From: Rickettsiella massiliensis 20B
GTDB lineage: Bacteria; Pseudomonadota; Gammaproteobacteria; Diplorickettsiales; Diplorickettsiaceae
DNA: 64,000 nt
Assembly (NCBI RefSeq): GCF_000257395.1
Contig: NZ_AJGC01000002.1
Location: 355,001 to 419,000 of the forward strand
Reading direction: 5' to 3'
The translations under genes and the position numbers were made by a program. Below the pieces are notes generated by a model. The model was not told the origin of the DNA. It did no database searches and worked only from the letters and a program-made list of their open reading frames with translations. Below, piece after piece: positions 28,935-39,106 of the stretch. Each line of letters begins with the position of its first letter. Position 1 is the first letter of the stretch.

Positions 28935-29407
28935 TCAATAATCGGGAATGAATTTTTTTCTAGACTCTTTACTGATAATTAATTCATCTTTCCTTAACAC
29001 TAAATATTGTTGGCTAATAATCTTTTGTGTTTTATCCGAACAAATGAGTAGCTCTTTGGGTTTAAAAAGATAAGCAAATGCTTTGTCTCCTAAAGATTGG
29101 TCAATAATCGTAAAATCCAAAGTATTAATGGCTAATTTTCCCTGCATAAAGCGTTTTAACATCGTGACGCTATGGATTAAAGGAATTTCGGACAATGAGC
29201 GTTTATCCGGTCTTCCTACACCATAAATCAACCAATCCGGATTAATATCCAGTGATTTAGCAATGCGTGGAGCCAACTTTGAACTTTGCAGGTCGCGATT
29301 AATCATATAATTCATCGACTGCTGTGAGATTTTACAGATTTTCGCGGCTTGTGATTGTGACAAGCCTTTGTCATGATAATATTTTTTAGTCTTTGAGAGA
29401 AAGACAT
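28935..29407 (-). CDS. XRE-family transcriptional regulator (one frameshift)
   Basis: ATG at 29407 opens MSFSQRLKN. A frame break near 29385 leads to GLSQSQAAKICKISQQSMNYMI, a lambda-repressor-type helix-turn-helix, then SLDINPDWLIYGVG, the usual end of the XRE DNA-binding domain. The C-terminal 80 residues include a region with QGKLAINTLDFTIIDQSLGDKAFAY that looks like a divergent S24/LexA-type domain, though a self-cleavage dyad is not obvious. An inverted repeat about 90 bases upstream is a candidate operator. Such regulators normally govern prophages or mobile islands, fitting the VirB11 relic and accessory genes nearby. Confidence 0.7.
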
Positions 29408-29496
29408 AACAACGCCTTTTATAAAATAGCGATGAGCGAACGCCTCTTTAACATGTTGTTTAAGTTTTATGCGTTGACTAGTTGCTAAACGAACCA

Positions 29497-29518
29497 ATCT
29501 GTTTTATCATTAACAGAT
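29497..29518. promoter_or_regulatory. Candidate XRE operator
   Basis: The palindrome ATCTGTT-N8-AACAGAT lies upstream of the minus-strand XRE regulator. Dyad symmetry and spacing suit a repressor site; autoregulation is inferred, not shown. Confidence 0.45.
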
Positions 29519-30444
29519 AAGTTGATTAAACAAAAAGCAAGTCGAATATATCTTAAACGGTCCCGAGAGGGGATTCGTCATCATTTGTTTGTTAGATAAT
29601 TACGAATAGTTGATGATAATTCTTTTAATAAGTAAATGCAAAAATTACTTAAAAAGTTATTAATATAAAAAATAGTGGCTCTAAGCGTGTGCCATCAGAA
29701 AACAATAAAGTACTACGATTGTATTATTTTATGGCATAACTTATTAGTTCAAAGCAAGCAAAAAAGCGAAGCTCCATAAAAACGGTCTGTTATCAGTTCA
29801 GTGTTGCTTTCCTTTAAAATAAAGAAAGTCAAGAGTTTATAATTCATTAAAATTTTTAAAAAACATAAAAATTAATTAGTTATATAAAATGTAGTCCGGT
29901 AACCGTTGTGACTCCCTTCCTTAAGTAGTTTTAGGAAACATTATGTTTAATAAGCTGCCTCTTATTTAATACAAAAAACATAAAGGGTTGAATGTGTAGT
30001 TTAACTTTATTAATTATAAACTCTAATAAAGAATAGTGTATTACTGATATAAGCAATGCAATTTAATCGTTCCTTGACTCAAGCTCTAGTAGAGAGGTAA
30101 AGCTGAACCTCAGGTATGGCTGTTAAAAGATACTATTATTCTGAATTAAATCGTTAAAATCTTTTCAATTAAACACTAAATAAAGGTTGATGTATAGATA
30201 GCAAGATGCGGGCATAAAGATGAAACTATTGATTCAAAAAATTTTATTAATTAATTACACTTTAGAAATAGAACAAAAAACTTATTTCAAAGGAAGGTAT
30301 GTTAATGAGCTATTTTTGGAAAGTATAAAATTTTAAAAATGTATTAATAAATATTTCTATATAATATAATTCCTCTGACATTAAAGTATTTTATTCTAAA
30401 AATTATTTAAAAGTCACTCAGATATTTTTTCAAGGATAAGTAAA
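29519..30444. other. Non-coding AT-rich stretch before the giant gene
   Basis: About 0.9 kb with no gene, tRNA or repeat that I can support. A possible promoter of the following gene should lie near its end; the best ribosome-binding candidate is AAGGAT 8 bases before ATG 30445. Confidence 0.5.
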
Positions 30445-32948
30445 ATGGACAGAGAATTGGACTTTACACCCGAAGTTAATTCAAAAATTTTTTTGAATAT
30501 TTTAGATACTATAGAAGAACTTTCATTTGCAAATACCTTAGACGTAACTTCCATTGAAGTTATTCTTAATACTAAATCTGCACAACAACTATTTGCCTTA
30601 AATCATTCTTTATCCTATTTATCTTTTAAAGAAAGTCTAACTAGGAATATCTTTGATTTTTTATTAGAAACCCCTCATATAATATTAATTAATAAATTTC
30701 TGATGTGGTTTAAAGAATTGATATTTGATAAGCCTGAATTAAGATATTAGATAAATTAACGCAATTTTCAGATTTAGAGAGAATATTGAATCAATTAAAT
30801 CAACTAAATTCAGACAATATAATCACTAAATCAGAAGAATATGATGTAGTTTTTGCTTCATTGGAGCTTATTGAAAATAAGCTCAATTCCGTAGAATATA
30901 TTCATTTGCTTAAAAATTCAGAACAACCGTATATTTTAGCAAACGCTATTATATCACTAAAAAATGAAAACTTATTAGTTCCCTCTTATCTAGAATTTGT
31001 TAGTGATACTAGTACAACCCAATATTATCCAATCATTAAAGTGCTGATATTAACTAAGCTCAGTGAAGCTAAGATCTTAACTCAAGAAAACTTTGAACTT
31101 TGTGTGGTACATAGCAATCTAGTGTCTTTAGAAAATATTCTTCAAATCCTATCGGAACAAAAAAAAAGCTATCTGGAAAAATATTTTACGCACATTATTA
31201 GAAAAAAAACAAAAACAATACAAATATATCTTCATTTTTTTAAAAAAAATATGTTATTAGAAGAATTATATTTAGATCTATTAATGAGTTTAAATGGTTC
31301 TAAATTAGAATATTTTGTTGAAATTCTATCATTAAGTGAAAGTTATTTGAAAGAAAATGTTAATAAATTAATAATTATAAGTTCGATGAAAAAAAACTAT
31401 CTGAGAAAAATAGTTGAATCAATTAATCTAATAAATTTTGAAGGTTATTTAAATAATAAAGTACTAGATCTTCTATTATCAAATCGCATTCCTTCTAGCC
31501 AAGTTCATGAATTTTCCCAAAGTTATATAGTTTTATATACCCATGGATTAAATGAAGAACATTGGGTAGATAAAATTTTTTTGAATCCTAAGGGGTTAAT
31601 GCTGAGTATATGTATGGTTAATCTTCATAGAATAAATATTCTATCCTTAGAAAAATTTAACAAGATAAATCACATAGAATTGATAGAATATTATTATCGA
31701 ATAATTAAAAATTTAAATATTTTAAAAATATTCAATAAGAGTAATTTTGAAAATATAATATTTTTAAGTAAAAATATTGATTTAGATAACTTTAAAAAAA
31801 TTAGTCTAAAAAAAAATGTTGTTGAAGATTTTTATTTAGATATATTTAATGTTGTTCGTGATCAGAAGATTAATCAACTTGATAAATCAACAAAAATTTT
31901 AGAATTACTGGATAAAGATTATTCTAAGAAAAGAACATTACCAATCAATCCAGTTCAAAGTACTCATTTAGCTTCAATAAATCAAGGATTTACTAATTCA
32001 ATTCAGAAATTTAAAGAAAGTTATGGTAGAATTCTTATCAATTTAGATTTAAATGAATATTATAAAGAGATTGAAAATGATCTTGATAATGAATTTAAAG
32101 ATGATGACCCTGTTAAATTTTTAGCGGCAAAAAGAGCATTAAATGGAATTATTCGCGATCCAAATTTTTTTGATGAACAGTCTCAATTAAATTTAGAAAA
32201 AATTTTTGTTTTATTATGGCAAGGCATTCAAGATGAATCACAACGAAGTGGAACTTTAAGTGATGCAAAAAAACAACTTTTGGAAGGTCTTTATGAAATT
32301 CAGCGCGGGGGAAATTTTAATACCCAAGGAATAGATAATAATTTACCTGATGAGCCTATTTGTTGTAGGGGTAGTATTCATAAATTGCTCGAAAAATTAG
32401 TAGGAATACATAGTTTTTTATATTTTTCTTATATCACACCTGAACTTGCGAGTTTAAAGCTTCCAATTATCATACAAGAGGAAGCAAATAACTACTTATT
32501 AAGTATTGATCCTTACTATGTTTTTCAAAATTATGATCAGTTAAAAGAGCAAGGAGTTTCTGCTATTTGGAGGGAAATTGAGTTTAAGGTTCGTGAAAGA
32601 ATGTTGGATGAATTTGGAATATTATATACATCGTCTGAGAGCGGACGTGTTAGTGATTCCTTTGAAATTTTGCTAAATAATTATCAGTATATAGATTTAA
32701 ACTCTGATTTATTAAATAGTATTAAAGTATCTCAAAGTTTAAAAAAATTGGAATTTTCTCTTGTCTCTCAAGAAAGTTGTATAAGTAGCGAACATTCTTC
32801 CTCTATAAAGAAAAGAAACATAAATCGATGTTTTGAAGGTAAAATGAAAGGAAAAAAAATTTATTGGCCTGCTTTAATTAAAAGTAGTCAAATAAAAAAA
32901 TCAATAAGTTTTTTAATGGGTATTTTAGATGACAAAAAAAATATCTAG
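30445..32948 (+). CDS. Large AT-rich helical-repeat protein, first part of a possible giant protein (one frameshift)
   Basis: ATG 30445 follows AAGGAT. After 101 codons the frame stops. A one-base shift near 30740 continues as ILDKLTQFSDLERIL, so I read 30445-32948 as one gene of about 834 residues. The N-terminal half is predicted helical with degenerate repeats resembling LxxAxILTQENF (seen at about 31060-31100); such helical repeats occur in Legionellales effector-like proteins, by my recollection. Around residues 560-680 a different, conserved-looking module has FLAAKRALNGIIRDPNFF, LLEGLYEIQRGGN, DEPICCRGSIHKLLEKL and VSAIWREIEFKVRERM. No signal peptide. Function unknown. Its end overlaps the next gene in an A8 run (32934-32941), where one base change would fuse the two. 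Confidence 0.6.
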
Positions 32949-35900
32949 CTTTGATTATAATAAAGCCTCTTCAGAAGGAAATAATTTAGAAAAATTAGAA
33001 TCTATACTTCAAGAAAAGCTTCTAGACACTGATATCGACGATCAGGTTGATATAGTGGAATTAGAAAATACAAGCGGCAGTAAAGCATTTTTAAGTGTTA
33101 AGAAAAATGATGAAATTGAAAAAATTAATTACCATTATTTATTGTTCTGATATTAATAGTAAAATTTTCTTAAAATTTGACTTAGATCTTAATTTTGAAG
33201 ATATTATTGAACTCTATAAACAGCTTTTATTTCCTCAAGAAGCGTCCTTTTATATAAAAACAAAATTTTTCAAGTATACGATTCCTAAAGATCAAATTAT
33301 TAATGAACTTGAACCTTCCCTTCCTATAAAACTAAATTGGATAAAATCTTCCTATCATCTTGAATCATTTGATAACTTATTAATCAATGAGGAACTATGG
33401 TCCTTTTTTTAGTTGATGATGAAGTCATAACAAGCGCAAATCAAATTAATATAATAAAATTAGATTTAACTCGACGCCCCTTTAAGTTTATTTTAGAAAA
33501 AATAACAGCTATTTTTAGCTTAGATATTCAACAACAAATTAATTTAGGTAATATTTTAAATAGTCCTTATGTAGAGGTTGCACAAATTCAAGATCCCGAT
33601 ATAACTTCTGATAATTTAAATGAGTTCAGAATCAATTTATTAGTAAAAATAATAGAGGCATCTAAAAAAAATTATCGCTTGATCCCTTAGTATTAACAGA
33701 ATTGGCTAAAGATTTCTTTTTTACTGAGCTGAAACCATGTTTAAACAATCAAGAAATAGATTTAATATTAAATAATGTTATTAGATTCCATGATTTTTCT
33801 GTGTTAAACATACATAATCTCGTAAGTTCTTCTAGGCAGATTACAGTATTGATGCCACCTCTACTCCAAGCTATGAATGGCCACACCGATAATTTAGAAA
33901 AATTAACTCTTATGATGGGTAGTGATTTAACTTTTAACTACATCTACCAAAATTTAATTAAAGATAATAACTTTATAAAATTGTTTCCTAAAACAATTGA
34001 TGTTTTAAATGAAATAAACTTTGCTATTACCTCACCAATTTCAAAATTATTACTTCTTAATAGTTTTTATGAAATAGCTTTAATATTAAATAAAAATCAT
34101 CCTTTGACTCCTGAGTATCAATTAGCAAAAAATTTATTAGTCAATAATAGTATCATTTTTGGAACAATATTAGTGGAGTCTTTAGGTTTAGATTTAGGTT
34201 TTGCAGGTTTAATTATTGATTTAGGTATTACTATTCATCAATTAGAAACATTTATTTATTATTTTCGTGAGAAAGAACATCTAGATATATCTTTTTGGGA
34301 AGGTATAAAATTTGAATTAGGTTTTTCTAACAGTATTACCTATTTATTTGAAGAACGTGAAATATTGCATAAGTATACACTTTTTGTTAACAGCTTATAT
34401 GAAAAAATATCCCTTGATTACCAATTTTTATTATTGAAAATTCCAAACTATGAAGAAAAAAAATCAATATTTATATCTAAGCGAGAATTTCCTATTGATT
34501 TACAGGATCAAATAAATAAAGGTAAATTAAATTTTATTTCAACATTTGGTTATCGATATAGCTTAAAAATTCCTAAAAGCTTTTATAGAACACCATACCT
34601 TCATTTATTTAACTATGAAAAAAAACAATATAAAGTTACTAGATTGGATAAGTTCCTCACCGTTAATTTCACTCATGCTTTTGAGCAATTTGAAGAAAAT
34701 AATATTTTTGTACATAAGGAAAAAACGTGCTTCGATCATTATTTAGAAAATTGTTTATATAGCCTCAGACTAATATCTAATTGCTATATACGAAAAAGGT
34801 GTAGGGAAAAATTTTATTTAATTGATAAATGGAAAGTTGTCTCATCAACTGAAAAAAAACAAAATGATATTGGAGTTTATCTACAAAAAAAAGCCAATTT
34901 AATTATAAAAAATGAACTGGCTGGTTTACTTGAAAATACTCACCCAAGAAGTCCTTCTGTATCAAATAATAAATTATTGGTTTTATTTTGCCCGCTCTTT
35001 GGAAATATGGAGATAATCGATGGTGATTTTCTTAAAAATATATCGTTAGATATTTTAATTCATAACTCTCCCTACGATGAGTTTTTTATAGATGATAGAT
35101 CACTACTAAATAGTAATTTTTTTTTAAAAATGATGGATATGCTAATAAAGTCCGTTATTTAATTTCAAGCACCAACATTTTAAGTTCAATTTATGATAAC
35201 AGCAAAAATTTATCTATTGTAACTATTGATCTATATCAAAACTCGTTGTCAGAACCCATAACTATGATTGATAATAGAACTTTAAAATTTGGGAATATAG
35301 GTCCTATTTTTAATGAATTAAATTTAAAAAAAATATAAAAATTATATTAAACATGAATTTTTACTTAAAAGGAGAATTTAATTTCTTTGCTAATTCAATC
35401 TGCATGGAAAATATTCGAAGTTCTTCTACTGAAGAAGTTAGTTTTAATTTAATGAAAGAACAAATCTTTTTTGTTAAAAATATTATAGGAAACTTTGTTT
35501 TTGTTAATCCAAGTGAAAATTTAAGAATTAAATTTTTTTGAAAAAATTGAGTTATCAGGTACTTATTGAAAAAAATAATAATTTTTTTCATGTGATTACT
35601 ACTATTAATTCAAAAGATTTAAAAATTACCCCCTTTTCAATTCATAAATTAACCAATTACTTCTCTGTTTCAGCATCGAATAGAGGCCTTTTTTTTAATT
35701 TGGAAGGTTTTTTAGGTAATTCTTATCAAAAACTAATTTTAGAAAATGTTTATTTTGTGAATAATCAAAGTTTTAAAGTCAAATTTAACTTTCAAAATAA
35801 TCAATGGAGCTGTCTTTTTTTTGGACTATCTGTCAATAAATTCTTACTTGGTGATATTAAGCAATTAAAATCTTTTTTAATAATAATTTTTTTAAATATT

Positions 35901-37453
35901 TTTTATTTGAGATGAGTAATGGCCATGAACGTATTGATTACACTGATGAAGAATTAATAAAATATAAAAATATCTCCTATATAATAGATTCAACATTAGG
36001 ATTACTAGCTGTTGGTGGAAAAATAATAGAAACTATTCATTTTGGTGAGAGTTTTAAAGATATATTACCTAATGTTAGTATTGATTTTCGCCAGAAAGGG
36101 TTGTTAAAAAAAATTAACTCGACGGCGCTTCGCGTTGGAGAACGTGAAGTGTATGATATCAGTTTTAATCAACTATTATTAACTGATCAAGGTAGTATTT
36201 ATCTAGGGTTGCTGCCTATTTCAATTGATTATGTAAATGCAAGACAAAAAAATGTTTTGGCAATAAATGAAGTTAAGTATAATTTAAATCTATCTAAAAA
36301 AGAGCTTGAATCATCAAATGTTAATCAATCGGTTAGCATAGTGACTTTGGGATTAGGCGGGATAGGTTTAATTTTGACGGCAGTGGGTTTCTTTTTTTAT
36401 TATAAACATCATAGATATTTACATCAAAGTTTCCCTAGTCCTTTAATAAATTTAGTGGTTGCCTATACTTTAGTCAAGCCAACGCAAGCTTCATTGGATA
36501 GTAAATCTAACTCTGATTTTTTTAAGAACCATTATGAAGCAATCCATTATCATAGTTCTACTGAAAATAGTAATGAGTTAACACATAATTCGATTCGTTA
36601 TTTTTTTGATAATTTGCCTAATAATATTATCTTTGCTAAGTATTGCTGTAACTTTTACATTAAAGTGAATAAGATTTTTTCTGATTATATTGAGGAAAAA
36701 CTATTTAATGCTAATCAAGTTTTATATTCATTGGGAAATGAAATAAATAAGTTTTTAGAACTAAATTTACCAGAAATTAATTATAATTTTATTTATAATT
36801 TTCATAAGATTATAATAAAATTATGTTTCTTCAAGATTAAAGATAATTCTACTATCTTTATTGAAAACATATCTGAGTTTTATTGGTTAATAGATTTTAT
36901 AAAAAAAATAAATACTTTAAAAAAAATATTAAGAAATTATAATTTAAATAAACTAGATTCTATTAATTTTTTATTAAAGCAACTTTCTAAAATTTATTTC
37001 TTTATTAGCAATGAAGTTCACAAAAAATTAGCTTTACCAAGTGAAAATACTATTTTAGATCTAATTGAAAAAATTAAAATAAGTGATAAAAACTCAAATA
37101 ATTTTTTCTTGTATGTGCAGCAACGTTTAAATATATTGAATGATAGTTTATATGATTTTAGAAAAATTAATAAAAAAAATTTTAAAGAGCTCTCCTACTT
37201 CTTACTTAATGTTTTCTTGGAGGCTAAGCGTTTAAGTTCCTTTCTAGATAAAAATTGTTTATTTGAAAATATTGAATTAGTTGATTTATTTAATCATGTT
37301 AAAATGAAAACAAGATCAAAGTTTACTAAATCCTATTCTTTATCAACAAATAAATACCCCTTTTACTTTTCTCAAAAATCTAAATTTATTGATAAAAATA
37401 TTGATTTAACTGAACAATTAAATGTTGATGTAAGCTATTTTAATCATTATTAA
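32929..37453 (+). CDS. Large AT-rich protein with a C-terminal membrane segment (about 7-8 frameshifts)
   Basis: ATG 32929 overlaps the previous stop. Frames break near 33130, at T7 33404-33410, A8 33664-33671, near 35155, at A8 35326-35333, T7 35533-35539 and T7 35885-35891. Across each break the next frame continues at once, without start codons or ribosome sites, so this is best read as one gene of about 1,500 residues. The middle (33.7-34.6 kb) is largely hydrophobic helices such as FGTILVESLGLDLGFAGLII. A single strong membrane helix with SIVTLGLGGIGLILTAVGFF occurs near 36330-36400, followed by a long helical, Lys/Asn-rich tail. The 35.2-36.3 kb segment looks beta-rich. Family not recognised; membrane attachment is inferred. 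Confidence 0.5.
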
Positions 37454-37798
37454 CATGTTTATGTCTCATTGAAATCGATAAATGATAGGATATTATGTTT
37501 ATCATTTTACAATTATATAATGAATAACCGAGATTTATTTCTGTCTTTGTTTGTCTAAAATAAACAGATGATCTTCGTATCTTACGAAAAGATAATATCG
37601 CTGTTATACTGTATCCAAAGTAATGTTGATTTATCCTATATAAGTATTATTTTCAATAGAATGTACCGAGTTATTTGTTAAGCTAAAAAAGTATTTTAGA
37701 ATATTAATTATGTGTTGAAAATCATTTAATCTTATTTTCTTTAAAAATATTGAGTATAATATTTGTGCTTTTTTACGCTACCCTTACCGCTGTTTTTC
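37454..37798. other. Non-coding AT-rich stretch
   Basis: Nothing supportable is seen between the large AT-rich gene and the VirB11 relic. Confidence 0.5.
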
Positions 37799-38840
37799 AT
37801 GAAGCCTTACACTACGCTCGGTGAACTTAGATTATTAAAAACTCTGTAAAACTAATTATCTGATCCAGAAGTCACTGAAATTTTATTGAATAAACCCGAG
37901 GAAGTTTACATCGAAAAAAGTCAACTACAACGTTATACCGTCCCTCAATTGAGTTTATCACTTTTAACACGTCTTTTTCAATTAATCGCTAATGAGAATC
38001 ACCAAGACATAATTTAAAGTAAACTGTTACTTATAGGAAGTCTCGCTAACGGATCGTCTATCCAGCTTATATTTCCATACACGGTGTGTTGTCGGACTTT
38101 TTTATGTGTCGGGAAGTAAGTCAAAACATTAGCCTCTTTGATTATAAAAAAAAGATTTTACGAGCATATCGTAAACTTTTACGTAAAGATTTTAATCTAC
38201 AATTAAATTCTCAAAAAAGAACGTGTTTTACAACAGCCTTATTGTACTAAAATTGCTCCTTGTTTATCCGAAAAGTACTGGCACTGAAAAAAAGATTGTG
38301 ATTTCAGGTAGAACATCGAACGGTAAAATAGCTTTTTTTATGAACTGTTTACGTCTAATTTCAGAAACAGAACGTGTTTTATTATGAGAAGATACCTGGG
38401 AGGTGCATGATCCTCATCCGAGTCAAGTTAATTTACTCAGCTGTAAAATGAACAAGGCTTAGCAAGCGATTTTATGAAGGCTTCGTGCAGTGTGCACTGC
38501 GTTTACGTTCGGATTACATTATTCTCAGTGAGATTCGTCGTCGTGAAATTTTAGATTTTTTAGGTGCCAGCTTTACAGGGCATGAAGGTTCTATTATATC
38601 CATTCATACGAGTAATTCACAGATTGCTTTGATGTGTATAAAACAACTATATAAAAAAATAATATACCTTCAAGGTCTGACGACGATATTTTAAAAGAAG
38701 TTCATGCGATCGTGGACGTTATTATTCAATTAAAAAAGACCCAACCACACGGTGTATGCAATCGATTTATTATAAGGAGGGTTTGCCCGGCAAGCCGCTA
38801 TAAAGAACGTACTTATCTCGGGAAATTAGATCTTTTCTAG
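37799..38840 (+). pseudogene. VirB11-type secretion/conjugation ATPase relic
   Basis: Fragments in several frames line up with the VirB11/TrwD/LvhB11 ATPase order: start MKPYTTLGELRLLKTL, then DPEVTEILLNKPEEVYIE, then SLLTRLFQLIANENHQ, LLLIGSLANGSSIQLIFPY, GRTSNGK (decayed Walker A, normally GxTGSGKT), ERVLL plus EDTWEVHDPHPSQVNLL (Asp box), LRLRSDYIILSEIRRREILDFL (Walker B region, normally PDRIILGEIRG), and FTGHEGSIISIHTSN. More than five frame breaks and an internal stop mean it is dead. In the family this hexameric ATPase powers type IV secretion or conjugation. No other vir gene survives here, so this is the trace of a lost system. Confidence 0.8.
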
Positions 38841-39106
38841 CGTTATTGATTGTATGAATATATTTTTCGGAGAAACTGAATAGACAGTAAAAAAATCAGA
38901 GATAGCACGGTGTTGGATGGGTATCCTTGATAGTCCTTGTCTTCGAGATAAAACAATGCTGGTGGGTCCATAAGCAAAATAGGTAAAATTTCTCACCTGT
39001 ATTCGGATGTATGGCGGATTATTTTAAGAATCTATGTTGAAAGAAAGACTGCCCGTTTAATTTAGGCATTCCTATCAATACGTTAACAAAAAATAATTAT
39101 TCTTTA

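Noticed and set aside
35361-35591. Minus-strand open frame inside the large AT-rich gene
   Set aside because: Mirror of the plus-strand coding frame in AT-rich DNA with no ribosome site.
36330-36400. Polymorphic or autotransporter-type surface protein
   Set aside because: The large gene has one internal membrane helix but no signal peptide, no passenger repeats and no C-terminal beta-barrel that I can see.
32929-37453. Several independent small genes in tandem
   Set aside because: No ribosome sites or plausible starts at the internal frame boundaries, and most boundaries sit in homopolymers; one broken gene explains it better.
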